Shown here: positions 45,318 through 55,643 of the stretch, in pieces
How the letters are laid out: each line of letters begins with the position of its first letter
How positions within the stretch are numbered: the first letter of the stretch is position 1
Assembly: GCA_963794955.1 (NCBI GenBank)
Contig: CAWCGF010000012.1
Coordinates: 1 to 64,000, forward strand
Length of the DNA stretch: 64,000 nucleotides
Direction of reading: 5' to 3'
From: JAFDVL01 sp963794955
Lineage (GTDB): Bacteria > Acidobacteriota > Blastocatellia > RBC074
Made by a program: the position numbers and the translations under genes
The notes under the pieces: model-generated
Told to the model about the DNA's origin: nothing
Database searches by the model: none
What the model saw: only the letters and a program-made list of their open reading frames with translations

Positions 45318-45400
45318 GTACAGCAAACTTTCCAGTTTGCTGATGGCTTTTATAATGGATCGCCTGTTAGAGCAGCAGCAAACTGGAAAGTTTGCCGTAC
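45318..45400. repeat. Dispersed palindromic repeat, copy D
   Basis: The left arm GTACAGCAAACTTTCC plus AGTTTGCTG and the right arm CAGCAAACTGG plus AAAGTTTGCCGTAC are near-perfect complements separated by ~33 bases. It sits between the hydroxyacid dehydrogenase start and the rpoC terminator. Confidence 0.75.
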
Positions 45401-45404
45401 TTCA

Positions 45405-45441
45405 CAAAAAAGCCGCAAAGAGCGAATCTCTGCGGCTTAAG
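45405..45441 (-). terminator. Rho-independent terminator of the rpoBC operon
   Basis: On the minus strand an AAGCCGCAGAGA / TCTTTGCGGCTT hairpin is followed by TTTTTTGTG. It lies 30 bases after the rpoC stop codon. Confidence 0.88.
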
Positions 45442-45470
45442 GGTTAGGAAGTTAGCAGAAGATGCGCTAA

Positions 45471-48400
45471 TTAAAAATCATCATCCTCTTCGGCAAACGC
45501 CGGTTCCATTTCGAATGCCAGGTCGGGATCGTCCGCGAGTTCTTCGGATTCACCAACCAATTCTTCTTCTTCGTCGCTCTCGTCAACCGGTTCGGGAGCG
45601 GCGGTAGGCCGCAAGCCTACCATCGCAGACATCGCTTCGAGATAGCTTTGCGTATCTTCGATCTCGTCTTCGCGGCTCGTGCTTTCAGTGTCGTCCGCTT
45701 CGATCCTGACCCCTCGGTAATAATCCATGCCCGTCCCGGCGGGAATCAGGCGACCCATAATCACATTTTCCTTCAAGCCACGCAGGTAATCTACGCGCCC
45801 GGAAATCGCGGCTTCGGTGAGGACACGTGTCGTCTCCTGGAATGAAGCTGCCGAGATGAAGGATTCGGTCGAAAGCGAAGCCTTTGTGATGCCAAGCAAT
45901 AACGGATCTGCCGTGGAAGTTTGTCCGTCTGCCGCTTCGACCCGCGCGTTTTCATCGTGAAAGCGGAATTTATCCACTTGTTCTTCCAGCAAGAACTCGG
46001 TATCGCCCACATCCTTGATACGCACCCAACGCAGCATCTGACGCACAATTACTTCGATGTGTTTGTCGTTAATATGCACGCCTTGTAAGCGATAGACTTC
46101 CTGAATCGCGTTGACGAGATAGCGTTGCAGGGCTTCAGTTCCCTGCACCGCCAGGATGTCGTGCGGATTGAGGGGACCGTCCATCAACGGTTCGCCCGCC
46201 TTGACGCGGTCGCCTTCCTGCACGTTGATGTGCGTCCCGCGCGGGATGGAATATTCGCGTTCTTCACCGGTTTCTCCGACTGCGATAACCTTCTGCGACC
46301 CTTTGGTGATCGAACCGAATTTGATGATGCCATCAATTTCGCTCATCACCGCAGTTTCGCGCGGCTTGCGAGCTTCGAATAACTCAACTACGCGAGGCAA
46401 ACCGCCGACGATGTCTTTGGTACGCGCGGACTCACGTGGTGTCTTCGCCAGGAGGTCGCCCGGTTCCAGCACATCGTCGCGTCCAACCATCAGGTTAGCG
46501 CGAATTGGCATCGGATAAGCTTTCAACACCTTGCCAGCATCATTGCGGATTTCAATGCGCGGCTGGCGTTTTTCGTTGGTCGAATCCATCACGATCATGC
46601 GCGACAACCCGGTGGTTTCGTCCGTATCCTCGTGAACGGTTTCGCCTTCGATCAGGTCTTTCCAATGGACGTGGCCACCGACTTCGGTCAGGATCACACG
46701 CGAGTAGGGGTCCCATTCGGCGACCTTATCGCCCTCTTCGCAACGTGCGCCATCTTTGAAATTGATGGTCGCGCCATACGCAATGGGATAACGATCTACT
46801 TCACGACCGCGATCATCCACGATGACGACCGAGCCATTCCGGTTCATCGCAATGATCTTGCCTTCCCGGTTAATGAGGGTATTCAGATCATCATATTTGA
46901 TCGTACCTGCCGTGCGCGCTTCGTGCGAGGATTGATCGGCAACGCGGGTCGCCGTGCCGCCGATATGGAAGGTACGCATCGTCAACTGGGTGCCGGGTTC
47001 GCCGATAGATTGCGCCGCGATCACGCCGACCGCTTCGCCCATATCCACGATTTGTCCCGTCGCCAGATTGCGACCGTAGCATTTCACGCACACGCCGCGT
47101 CGTGATTCGCAGGTCAACACCGAACGAATACGCACGCGTTCGATACCAGCATTCTGGATTTCCGTCGCCAAATCTTCGGTGATTTCCTGTCCGGCTTTCG
47201 CCAGCATTTGTCCCGTGATCGGATCGAGAATATCCACCAGCGAAACGCGTCCGATGATACGTTCACGCAAGCCTTCGATAATGTCTCCGGCTTCGATAAT
47301 CGGCTCAGCCCAAATGCCCTTGATCGTGCCGCAATCGTCTTCGGAAATAATCACGTCTTGCGAAACGTCTACTAAACGACGCGTCAGGTAACCAGAATCG
47401 GCAGTCTTGAGCGCGGTGTCCGCCAAGCCTTTGCGTGCGCCGTGCGTCGAGATGAAGTACTGCAACACGTTCAGCCCTTCGCGGAAGTTCGCGTGAATCG
47501 GCGTTTCGATGATTTCACCCGACGGCTTCGCCATCAGGCCACGCATTCCGGCAAGCTGTCGAATCTGTTGCTGGTTACCGCGCGCACCAGAATCGGCCAT
47601 GACGAGAATCGGATTGAGTTCTTTCAATCGCTTCTCGCGCGCAGACATTTCCTTGAACATTTCGTCGGCGACCTTTTCAGTCACTTCTGACCAGATCGCG
47701 ACGACTTTGTTATAGCGTTCGCCGTTGGTGATGACACCGTCCTTGTACTGCTGTTCGACCTTGCTAACTTCTTCTTCCGCTTCCAGCACCAGCCTGGGTT
47801 TATCCGGCGGCGTCACCATATCGTCAACACCGATGGAAATACCCGCTTTCGTGGCGTAGAGGAAGCCGAGTTCTTTCAACTCGTCCAACATTTTCACGGT
47901 CGTCACATGCCCAAAGCGGAGAAAGCAATAACTCACCAAGCTGCCGAGACCTTTCTTCTTCATGATGCCGTTGATGTACGGCATGATCGCAGGCAGCTTC
48001 TCGTTGAAGATCACGCGCCCCACAGTGGTGCTGATCGTGCGGTTCTTGACCTCTTTCGAGGTCGCCTTGATGACATCCTGCGAATCGCGTTCGTTTTCCA
48101 GGTCAATCAATTTCCCACTGTAACGAAGGCGGATGCGGGTTTGCGTGCCAACTTCTTTGGCATCGAGCGCCAGCAGCACTTCATCGCTGTTGGCAAACGC
48201 GCGCCCTTCGCCTTTCGCGCCTTCGGCAGCACGTGTCAGGTAGTAACAACCCAGTACAATGTCCTGCGTCGGCACGGCAATTGGCTGACCGGAAGCAGGC
48301 GAAAGAATGTTATTCGAGGCAAGCATCAAGACGCTTGCTTCGATTTGTGCTTCCGCCGAAAGCGGCACGTGAACGGCCATCTGGTCACCATCAAAGTCGG

Positions 48401-49793
48401 CATTGAAAGCTGTACAAGTTAGCGGATGCAGCTTGATCGCCTTGCCTTCTACCAGCACCGGCTCAAAGGCTTGAATGCCAAGGCGATGCAGCGTTGGGGC
48501 GCGGTTGAGCAACACCGGATGGTCTTTGATGACTTTTTCGAGGATGTCCCACACGACTTCCTCTTGCATCTCGACCTTTTCTTTGGCCTGTTTGATAGTG
48601 GCGGCGTGGCCTTCAGATTCAAGCTTGTTGTAGATGAACGGCTTGAATAATTCGAGCGCCATCTTCTTCGGCAAACCGCATTGATGCAGCTTCAATTCCG
48701 GGCCAACGACGATCACCGAACGACCGGAATAATCTACGCGTTTGCCGAGCAGGTTCTGCCGGAAGCGGCCTTGCTTGCCTTTCAGCGTGTCGGAGAGCGA
48801 TTTGAGCGGGCGATTGTTCACACCGCGCAGCACGCGACCACGACGACCATTGTCGAACAACGCGTCCACCGCTTCCTGCAACATCCGCTTTTCGTTGCGC
48901 ACGATGACTTCGGGCGCTTTCAGTTCGATCAGCTTCGACAGGCGGTTGTTGCGGTTGATGACACGACGATACAGATCATTCAAATCCGACGTGGCAAAGC
49001 GTCCGCCATCAAGCGGTACGAGGGGACGCAGTTCCGGCGGGATGACGGGAATCACATCGAGAATCATCCATTCCGGTTTGTTGCCGGATTTGCGGAAGGA
49101 TTCGACGACCTTCAGCCGCTTGGAGTATTTCAGCTTTTTCTGCTGGCTGTTCTCGGTTTTCATCCGTTCGCGCAAGTCTTCAGACAAGAACTCGATGTCC
49201 GCTTTGGCAAGTAGAATCTTGATCGCCTCTGCGCCCATCCGCGCGACTTCTTCGGTGAACTTGCCAGGAAATTCCTGCCTGAGCTGACGATAGCGGTCAT
49301 CCGCGATCAACTCTCTTTCTTTCAGTGGCAGACCGAGTTCTTCGATCTCTTTGGAGTCGGCGATGACGATGTAGCTTTCAAAGTACAGCACCTTTTCCAA
49401 CTCACGCAGCGGAATGTCGAGCAAGTGGCCGATGCGCGAAGGCAAGCCTTTGAAAAACCAGACGTGCGAACAAGGGCTGGCAAGTTCGATATGCCCCATG
49501 CGTTCGCGCCGGACTTTGGCCTGGGTGACTTCGACACCGCATTTATCACAGGTCACACCGCGATGCTTCATGCGTTTGTATTTGCCGCATAAACATTCCC
49601 AGTCCGTGACTGGCCCGAAAATGCGCGCACAGAACAAGCCATCCCGCTCTGGCTTGAAGGTGCGATAGTTGATCGTTTCCGGCTTAGTCACGTGACCGTG
49701 CGACCAGGAACGAATTTTTTCTGGCGAAGCAAGGCTGATGCGCATCGCTTCGAGTTGAGGAGCTGGCGTTTTCTCAGCATTTAATCTGTACAT
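45471..49793 (-). CDS. rpoC: DNA-directed RNA polymerase beta' subunit
   Basis: 1440 residues from ATG 49793. The N-terminal zinc site (C-L-C-G-K-Y-K...C-D-K-C-G), the clamp, the catalytic N464-A-D-F-D-G-D470 Mg2+ loop, the trigger-loop/bridge region (D-S-G-A-R-G-N-Q-Q-Q-I-R-Q-L-A-G-M-R-G-L-M-A-K-P) and the second zinc site (C-E-S-R-R-G-V-C-V-K-C) are all present. The C-terminal tail (~1395-1440) is strongly acidic. It catalyses RNA synthesis with beta, alpha and omega. It lies last in the operon after rpoB, with a reiterated-word hairpin in the 95-base spacer and a terminator after it. Confidence 0.98.
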   Translation of the reverse strand: MYRLNAEKTPAPQLEAMRISLASPEKIRSWSHGHVTKPETINYRTFKPERDGLFCARIFGPVTDWECLCGKYKRMKHRGVTCDKCGVEVTQAKVRRERMGHIELASPCSHVWFFKGLPSRIGHLLDIPLRELEKVLYFESYIVIADSKEIEELGLPLKERELIADDRYRQLRQEFPGKFTEEVARMGAEAIKILLAKADIEFLSEDLRERMKTENSQQKKLKYSKRLKVVESFRKSGNKPEWMILDVIPVIPPELRPLVPLDGGRFATSDLNDLYRRVINRNNRLSKLIELKAPEVIVRNEKRMLQEAVDALFDNGRRGRVLRGVNNRPLKSLSDTLKGKQGRFRQNLLGKRVDYSGRSVIVVGPELKLHQCGLPKKMALELFKPFIYNKLESEGHAATIKQAKEKVEMQEEVVWDILEKVIKDHPVLLNRAPTLHRLGIQAFEPVLVEGKAIKLHPLTCTAFNADFDGDQMAVHVPLSAEAQIEASVLMLASNNILSPASGQPIAVPTQDIVLGCYYLTRAAEGAKGEGRAFANSDEVLLALDAKEVGTQTRIRLRYSGKLIDLENERDSQDVIKATSKEVKNRTISTTVGRVIFNEKLPAIMPYINGIMKKKGLGSLVSYCFLRFGHVTTVKMLDELKELGFLYATKAGISIGVDDMVTPPDKPRLVLEAEEEVSKVEQQYKDGVITNGERYNKVVAIWSEVTEKVADEMFKEMSAREKRLKELNPILVMADSGARGNQQQIRQLAGMRGLMAKPSGEIIETPIHANFREGLNVLQYFISTHGARKGLADTALKTADSGYLTRRLVDVSQDVIISEDDCGTIKGIWAEPIIEAGDIIEGLRERIIGRVSLVDILDPITGQMLAKAGQEITEDLATEIQNAGIERVRIRSVLTCESRRGVCVKCYGRNLATGQIVDMGEAVGVIAAQSIGEPGTQLTMRTFHIGGTATRVADQSSHEARTAGTIKYDDLNTLINREGKIIAMNRNGSVVIVDDRGREVDRYPIAYGATINFKDGARCEEGDKVAEWDPYSRVILTEVGGHVHWKDLIEGETVHEDTDETTGLSRMIVMDSTNEKRQPRIEIRNDAGKVLKAYPMPIRANLMVGRDDVLEPGDLLAKTPRESARTKDIVGGLPRVVELFEARKPRETAVMSEIDGIIKFGSITKGSQKVIAVGETGEEREYSIPRGTHINVQEGDRVKAGEPLMDGPLNPHDILAVQGTEALQRYLVNAIQEVYRLQGVHINDKHIEVIVRQMLRWVRIKDVGDTEFLLEEQVDKFRFHDENARVEAADGQTSTADPLLLGITKASLSTESFISAASFQETTRVLTEAAISGRVDYLRGLKENVIMGRLIPAGTGMDYYRGVRIEADDTESTSREDEIEDTQSYLEAMSAMVGLRPTAAPEPVDESDEEEELVGESEELADDPDLAFEMEPAFAEEDDDF

Positions 49794-49804
49794 AGTTCTC
49801 CAAA

Positions 49805-49878
49805 GTAGACGGTAGACGGTAGACGGTAGATGGTAGCCTTCGGTTTCTACCGACTGCGGACTACCGTCTACCGTCTAC
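49805..49878. repeat. Reiterated GTAGACG hairpin between rpoB and rpoC
   Basis: Four tandem GTAGACG-type words are mirrored by CTACCGTCTACCGTCTAC around GCCTTCGGTTTCTACC. It is a strong stem between rpoB and rpoC, possibly an mRNA processing or stability element. Confidence 0.7.
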
Positions 49879-49888
49879 TCTTATCAGC

Positions 49889-52800
49889 CTAAGCATCCTG
49901 TGGTTCGCGCTGCCGCAATTCGACATCCAAACAGAGCGATTGCAATTCACGAATCAAGACGTTGAAGGATTCCGGCAAGCCTGGCTCGTGATCGGACTCA
50001 CCCTTGACGATGGCTTCGTAAATCTTCGAGCGTCCGGTGACATCGTCCGACTTCACGGTCAACAATTCCTGCAACGTGTGCGCCGCACCATAAGCCTGCA
50101 ACGCCCAGCATTCCATTTCGCCGAAACGTTGGCCGCCAAATTGCGCTTTGCCACCTAAGGGCTGCTGCGTAATCAGACTGTATGGGCCAATCGAACGGGC
50201 ATGAATCTTGTCGTCAACAAGATGCGAGAGTTTGAGCATATAAATGTACCCGACGGTCACTTTCTGCTCGAACGGTTCGCCTGTCATCCCGTCATAGAGG
50301 TTCGTTTTGCCAGATTCGTTGATCATCTCCGGCAAGCCCTGGCCTTGCAGCACGTCATCCGCCTGACGCAGGAACTTCTTGATTTCAGACTCGGCAGCGC
50401 CATCAAACACAGGTGTTGCAAAGCGCATACCGAGCACATGCGCCGCCCAGCCCAAGTGCGTTTCCAAAATCTGCCCGACGTTCATACGGGACGGCACACC
50501 CAGCGGGTTGAGTACGATCTCAACCGGCGAGCCATCCGGCAAGTACGGCATATCCTCTTCGGGCAGGATGCGCGCGATGACGCCCTTGTTCCCGTGGCGT
50601 CCGGCCATCTTGTCGCCGACCGACAATTTGCGTTTCATGGCAATGAACACCTTCACCATCTTGATGACGCCGGGCATTAACTCATCGCCCTTGCGCAGCT
50701 TGTCCACCTTGTCGTGATACAAGTGCTCAAGGATGGCGATTTGCCGTTCGGTGCGCTGTTCGAGGTCTTTGATCTCGGCAGCGACGTCACCTCGTGAACC
50801 AGCTACTTCGACTTTCTTGAGGGCCGGAAATTCGATTTCCTGTAAAAGCTCACGCGTTAACTTCGTGCCTTTTTCCAGGATCGTGCGACGGTTGTGAACG
50901 AGGTCTTCTTCCAGCTTTCGACCGTCGAGCAATTCGTACGTCCGCTTGTTGCGCTCTTCGTGCAGGATACGAATTTCGTCGTCGAGGTTTTTACGGAGTT
51001 TTTCTTCTTCTGACTGCTCAATCGCCATACTGCGGGCGTCTTTGTCGGCACCTTTGCGGGTGAAGACTTTGACATCCACCACCGTGCCTTCAATACCAGG
51101 CGGGCAAGTCAGCGAAGCATCGCGGACATCGCCAGCTTTTTCACCGAAGATAGCACGGAGCAGTTTTTCTTCTGCCGTGAGTTGCGTTTCGCCCTTCGGC
51201 GTTACCTTGCCCACAAGAATCGAGCTGGGTTTCACATAAGCACCGATACGAATGATGCCGCTGTCGTCCAGATCACGGAGTGCGGATTCGCCCACGTTGG
51301 GAATATCGCGGGTGATTTCTTCCGGGCCTAACTTCGTGTCGCGCGCTTCGATTTCCAACTCTTCGACGTGAATCGAAGTGTAGTAATCGTTCTTGACCAT
51401 CTTTTCCGAAATCAGAATTGCGTCCTCGAAGTTGTAGCCGCGCCACGGCATAAACGCAACCATCACGTTGCGTCCGAGCGCGAGTTCGCCACCTTCAGTA
51501 CACGGGCCGTCGGCAATCACCTCGCCTTTCACTACGCGGTCACCTTTGCGCACAATCGGCTTTTGATTGATGCAGGTGTTTTGGTTCGAGCGTTTGAATT
51601 TGATGAGCGGATAAATGTCCGCCGTCACTTCGCGCGACAGCGTGCCGTCCACATTATGGTCAGCTTTGATGATGATGCGCTCGGAGTCAACGACGTCTAC
51701 GATGCCGTCGCGTCGTGCGATTACGACCGCGCCGGAATCCTGTGCCGTCACTTTTTCCATCCCGGTTCCGATGTAGGGCGCTTGTGCGCGCAACAAGGGG
51801 ACAGCCTGGCGTTGCATGTTCGATCCCATCAACGCGCGGTTGGCGTCGTCGTTTTCGAGGAACGGAATCAAAGACGCCGCCACCGAGACAAGCTGTTTCG
51901 GCGAAACGTCCATATACTGAATTTCCTCCCGCAGGGCGAGAATGAATTCACCGGCTTGCCGAGCATTGACGCGTTCACTGACGATATGCCCGTTCTTATC
52001 CAGTTCAATGTTGGCTTGACCGATGATGTATTTATCTTCTTCCCAAGCCGACAGGTAAAACGGATACGGCTCGTACGTCGCCGGTTTTTGGCCTTCCGCG
52101 AGTTTCTTATGCGCCTTTTCAACCACATCTTCCGGCACGTGATCGCCAGCTTTCAGCGGGGTGTCGCCAGGATTATGAATTAGCAAGTAATCCACCACTC
52201 GTCCGTCAACGACCCGGCGATAGGGCGATTCAATGAAGCCGAATTCGTTAATACGGGCAAAGCAGGAGAGCGACGAAATCAATCCAATGTTCGGCCCTTC
52301 CGGGGTTTCAATTGGACAGATGCGACCATAGTGCGTCGGATGCACGTCGCGGACTTCAAACCCCGCGCGTTCACGCGACAATCCGCCCGGTCCAAGCGCG
52401 GAGAGACGACGTTTGTGCGTGATCTCCGAAAGCGGATTCGTCTGATCCATGAACTGAGAAAGTTGGGACGATCCGAAAAATTCGCGCACCGCCGCCATCA
52501 CGGGTTTGGCATTGATCAGGTCGCGCGGCATCGCCGTTTGCATTTCCTGATGGATGGACATCTTTTCTTTGATCGCCCGTTCCATACGCACCAACCCCAG
52601 ACGGAATTGATTCTCAAGTAGTTCGCCGACGGCACGAACACGACGATTTCCCAAGTGGTCAATGTCGTCATCGCTATAGAAAATCTTGCGACCATCCGGC
52701 AGCTTGACTTCGCCCGAAACGCGTTTGAGCTTTAGCACATAATCAATCACACCAAAGAAGTCATCAGGCGAGAAGAGAGAATCATCCAGGCGATCACGCT

Positions 52801-54244
52801 CCGGTTTACCCATCTTGATGTTAGATTTCAACCGCCCCACACGTGAGAAATCGAATTTGCGCGGATCAAAGAACATCCCTTCAAACAAAGACTTGGATGT
52901 GTCTACCGTCGGCGGATCACCAGGACGCATCTTGCGATAGATTTCAATCAAAGCTTCCTGCGACGATTTGATCGTGTCCTTGCGCACCGTGTTGCTGAGC
53001 ACCGGGCCGGTATCATCCTTTTCCGGGAAGTACACCTCAAAGGAATCCACGCCGGCTTCAGCCAGCTTCGCAATCTTTTCGGGGTTCAAATCGGAATTAC
53101 TTTCGGCTACGACTTCACCTGTGGTCATATCAACCGCATCGTTGAGCACATACGCGCCTTCCAGGTCGCTCACCTGGACTTCGACTTCCGCCACGCCATT
53201 GCTGAGCAGGGACTCAAAGGCCGAACTGGTAATTTTCTTGCCGCTCTTCACCAGCACTTCACCTTTTTTATCTTTGACTTCGTGCGCAACACGCAAGCCG
53301 ATGAGCGACTTGCTTGTCGCGCTAACTTGCCAGAAAAGGCGACCGGCCTGCACGCGAATGCGGTTCACTTGATAGAACCGGCGCAGAATCTCTTCATCAC
53401 TCTTGAGTCCAAGCGCGCGCAAGAAAATCGTCGCCAGGAATTTGCGTTTGCGGTCAATGCGTACATAGAGCAGGTTTTTGGCGTCGTATTCAAACTCAAC
53501 CCACGAACCGCGATACGGAATGACTTTGCCAAGGAAGTAGGTATTGTTCTCGGCTCGCTCGAAGAACACGCCGGGCGAACGATGCAACTGCGAAACGATG
53601 ACGCGCTCCGTCCCGTTGATAATGAACGTGCCATTCTCAGTCATCAGCGGCAGATCGCCGAAATACACTTCTTCTTCTTTGATGTCGCGGATGGATTTGT
53701 GATGCGTGTCTTCGTCCTTGTCCCAGACGGTCAGGCGAATCTTCACGTGGAGTGGCACGGAATAGGTCATGCCGCGTTCCTGACATTCGTTGACATCGTA
53801 TTTGTGCTTAAGCCCAACTGGTTCGCCGCAGTTGTCGCAAACGATCACAACATTCTTGTTGTAAGTGTGACACTCGTGACACATCACATCATCAGACGAG
53901 AATGGATTCACCTTAATCACCGCGCCGCACTGTTTGCAATTCGAGCGCAGGTGATGGAGTCCTTGCAACTGTCCGCATTTGCAAGTCCAGTTGCCGATGC
54001 GATACTCGACAAACTCCAGCGAAGACACGTCACGGAAGTCGGCGATAGGAAAGGTGGAGCGAAACACTGCTTGCAAACCCGTGTTGTCCCGTTCCGGGGG
54101 CAGTAAATCCATTTGCAAGAAGCGATCATAACTTTCCCGCTGCACCTCAATCAGATTCGGGATGCGAACGGCGGTGCGAATTTTGGAGAAATCAAAACGC
54201 GGTGCGCGCGCACTGCTTGAAGCGATCATTTCTTTGTCAGCCAT
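49889..54244 (-). CDS. rpoB: DNA-directed RNA polymerase beta subunit with zinc-ribbon insertion
   Basis: 1451 residues from ATG 54244, about 110 longer than E. coli RpoB. After the usual opening and S-S-L-E-F-V-E-Y, a ~60-residue insertion carries four Cys pairs: C88-x-C90, C103-x2-C106, C122-x2-C125 and C136-x2-C139, then K-Y-D-V-N-E-C resumes the normal sequence. Two zinc ribbons are likely. The rifampicin-region residues (S-Q-F-M-D-Q-T-N-P-L-S-E-I-T-H-K-R-R) and G-P-G-G-L-S-R-E-R-A-G-F are of the sensitive type. A second lineage-like insertion appears near residues 340-420. Next to rplL with a 301-base leader. Confidence 0.98.
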   Translation of the reverse strand: MADKEMIASSSARAPRFDFSKIRTAVRIPNLIEVQRESYDRFLQMDLLPPERDNTGLQAVFRSTFPIADFRDVSSLEFVEYRIGNWTCKCGQLQGLHHLRSNCKQCGAVIKVNPFSSDDVMCHECHTYNKNVVIVCDNCGEPVGLKHKYDVNECQERGMTYSVPLHVKIRLTVWDKDEDTHHKSIRDIKEEEVYFGDLPLMTENGTFIINGTERVIVSQLHRSPGVFFERAENNTYFLGKVIPYRGSWVEFEYDAKNLLYVRIDRKRKFLATIFLRALGLKSDEEILRRFYQVNRIRVQAGRLFWQVSATSKSLIGLRVAHEVKDKKGEVLVKSGKKITSSAFESLLSNGVAEVEVQVSDLEGAYVLNDAVDMTTGEVVAESNSDLNPEKIAKLAEAGVDSFEVYFPEKDDTGPVLSNTVRKDTIKSSQEALIEIYRKMRPGDPPTVDTSKSLFEGMFFDPRKFDFSRVGRLKSNIKMGKPERDRLDDSLFSPDDFFGVIDYVLKLKRVSGEVKLPDGRKIFYSDDDIDHLGNRRVRAVGELLENQFRLGLVRMERAIKEKMSIHQEMQTAMPRDLINAKPVMAAVREFFGSSQLSQFMDQTNPLSEITHKRRLSALGPGGLSRERAGFEVRDVHPTHYGRICPIETPEGPNIGLISSLSCFARINEFGFIESPYRRVVDGRVVDYLLIHNPGDTPLKAGDHVPEDVVEKAHKKLAEGQKPATYEPYPFYLSAWEEDKYIIGQANIELDKNGHIVSERVNARQAGEFILALREEIQYMDVSPKQLVSVAASLIPFLENDDANRALMGSNMQRQAVPLLRAQAPYIGTGMEKVTAQDSGAVVIARRDGIVDVVDSERIIIKADHNVDGTLSREVTADIYPLIKFKRSNQNTCINQKPIVRKGDRVVKGEVIADGPCTEGGELALGRNVMVAFMPWRGYNFEDAILISEKMVKNDYYTSIHVEELEIEARDTKLGPEEITRDIPNVGESALRDLDDSGIIRIGAYVKPSSILVGKVTPKGETQLTAEEKLLRAIFGEKAGDVRDASLTCPPGIEGTVVDVKVFTRKGADKDARSMAIEQSEEEKLRKNLDDEIRILHEERNKRTYELLDGRKLEEDLVHNRRTILEKGTKLTRELLQEIEFPALKKVEVAGSRGDVAAEIKDLEQRTERQIAILEHLYHDKVDKLRKGDELMPGVIKMVKVFIAMKRKLSVGDKMAGRHGNKGVIARILPEEDMPYLPDGSPVEIVLNPLGVPSRMNVGQILETHLGWAAHVLGMRFATPVFDGAAESEIKKFLRQADDVLQGQGLPEMINESGKTNLYDGMTGEPFEQKVTVGYIYMLKLSHLVDDKIHARSIGPYSLITQQPLGGKAQFGGQRFGEMECWALQAYGAAHTLQELLTVKSDDVTGRSKIYEAIVKGESDHEPGLPESFNVLIRELQSLCLDVELRQREPQDA

Positions 54245-54545
54245 ACGGTTACTTTTGGGTTAGAGTTGATAATATTAAATCCGAAACGCCAAAAGGCGGT
54301 CTAGGAGTGAAACCTCACCCTAGCCGCGATTTATGCAGCAAATAATATTTTGGTTGTAACTGAAATCCGTTGATTCCAAATCCCCCGGAGCTAACAGAGG
54401 GGTCATTATGGTCAGCGTAATGCTTTCCACCAGAGATAGTCCGTGAATCAGTAAACTCATTTATTAAGTGTTGAGCAAGAAGAAAAGATTCGCTCGTTGC
54501 TCAACACTCAATAGACTACCTCAGAACAGCGACAAGCTCAAATGA
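54245..54545 (-). promoter_or_regulatory. rplL-rpoB intergenic leader with hairpins
   Basis: 301 bases. A perfect 12-base-pair hairpin, AGTGTTGAGCAA (54468-54479) and TTGCTCAACACT (54498-54509), follows the rplL stop. A CTAGGAGTG/CACCCTAG hairpin lies near 54301-54325. E. coli has a partial terminator and an RNase III site between rplL and rpoB; a similar attenuating or processing role here is inferred from position only. Confidence 0.55.
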
Positions 54546-54923
54546 CTACTTCAACTCGACGCTTGCGCCGGCATCCGTGAGCTTGGTCTTAATCGCTTCA
54601 GCTTCTTCTTTTGACGCGCCTTCTTTGACAGGTTTCGGAGCGCCATCCACCAGGTCTTTGGCTTCTTTCAGACCGAGACCCGTGATCTCACGAACGACCT
54701 TAATCACGTTGATCTTGTTCGCTCCTGCTGCTGTTAAGATCACATTGAATTCGGTTTGCTCTTCTACGGGAGCGGCGGCAACCGGACCGGCAGCGGCGGG
54801 AGCAGCGGCAGCGGCGGCGGCAGAAACGCCAAAAGTCTCCTCCATCTTCTTCACCAGTTGAGAAGCTTCGAGGAGTGTTAAGTCTTTGAGTTGGTCAATA
54901 ATACCTTCAAGTTTTTCTGACAT
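54546..54923 (-). CDS. rplL: 50S ribosomal protein L7/L12
   Basis: 125 residues from ATG 54923. The N-terminal dimerisation domain (E-G-I-I-D-Q-L-K-D-L-T-L-L-E-A), an Ala-rich hinge (~32-50) and the globular C-domain (K-I-N-V-I-K-V-V-R-E-I-T-G-L-G-L-K-E-A-K) are typical. The L12 stalk recruits GTPase translation factors such as the EF-Tu encoded 3.7 kb upstream. It is preceded by rplJ with a 190-base gap. Confidence 0.97.
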   Translation of the reverse strand: MSEKLEGIIDQLKDLTLLEASQLVKKMEETFGVSAAAAAAAPAAAGPVAAAPVEEQTEFNVILTAAGANKINVIKVVREITGLGLKEAKDLVDGAPKPVKEGASKEEAEAIKTKLTDAGASVELK

Positions 54924-55113
54924 AATTTTCTTTCCACAATTTGCTACAGGCTTTTAGGCCTGAGAGAAGTTAATGGTCATGCGCCGGAATCTTCTCACGG
55001 CACGCTCACAGATCAACGCTGGGCATCACTCCGTGGCTGATCGTTCAGGTCGCGTACTGACACGCACTCACGACCACAAAAATTTTCAATCTCAAATCTG
55101 AAATTTCAGATCT

Positions 55114-55641
55114 TTATGCGCCTTGCTCTTTTTGCTTGGCGATCTCGCTCACCACCACGGTCAAGTTGCGGGCGACGCCATTTAAAGCAACCGCCATGCG
55201 TTGCGCCCCGGAGTTGATGAGGAACATAATTTTGCTAATTAACTCTTCCTTCGACGGCATCGCGGCAACTTCGGCAATCTCACTAACGGAAATCGCACGG
55301 CCTTCGACAACACCCGCTTTGAAGGTAAATTTCGGATTCTCTTTGGCGAACTTGCTTAGCACTTTGGCAATGCTGACCGGGTCATTATCGTTATAAGCAA
55401 TCGCAGTAGGCCCCACAAACTGGTCTTTCAGACTTTCCAGCGAGGTACCCTGCACGGCGAGTTCGGCTAACGTGTTTTTGACCACTCGATAGTTAAAGTT
55501 CGCTTCCCGCGCCTGCTTGCGCAATTCCCAGTCCTTTTCGACGGTAATGCCTTGATAGGCCACGACAAAGGCATGCTGAGTTTTGGCAAATTCGTTTTTG
55601 AGGATTTCAACTTCCTGTTGTTTTTGCGCTTTTGTTTTCAT
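55114..55641 (-). CDS. rplJ: 50S ribosomal protein L10
   Basis: 175 residues from ATG 55641. Stalk-base protein; N-terminal globular part (R-K-Q-A-R-E-A-N-F-N-Y-R-V-V-K-N-T-L), G-P-T-A-I-A-Y and a C-terminal helix that binds L7/L12 dimers. No classical L10-leader mRNA fold could be identified in the 88 bases upstream, which are instead filled by a TTAGC-reiterated hairpin. Confidence 0.96.
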   Translation of the reverse strand: MKTKAQKQQEVEILKNEFAKTQHAFVVAYQGITVEKDWELRKQAREANFNYRVVKNTLAELAVQGTSLESLKDQFVGPTAIAYNDNDPVSIAKVLSKFAKENPKFTFKAGVVEGRAISVSEIAEVAAMPSKEELISKIMFLINSGAQRMAVALNGVARNLTVVVSEIAKQKEQGA

Positions 55642-55643
55642 AA

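Noticed and set aside
51368..54106. Long plus-strand frames opposite rpoB
   Set aside because: Shadows of rpoB; no start signals or homologous motifs.
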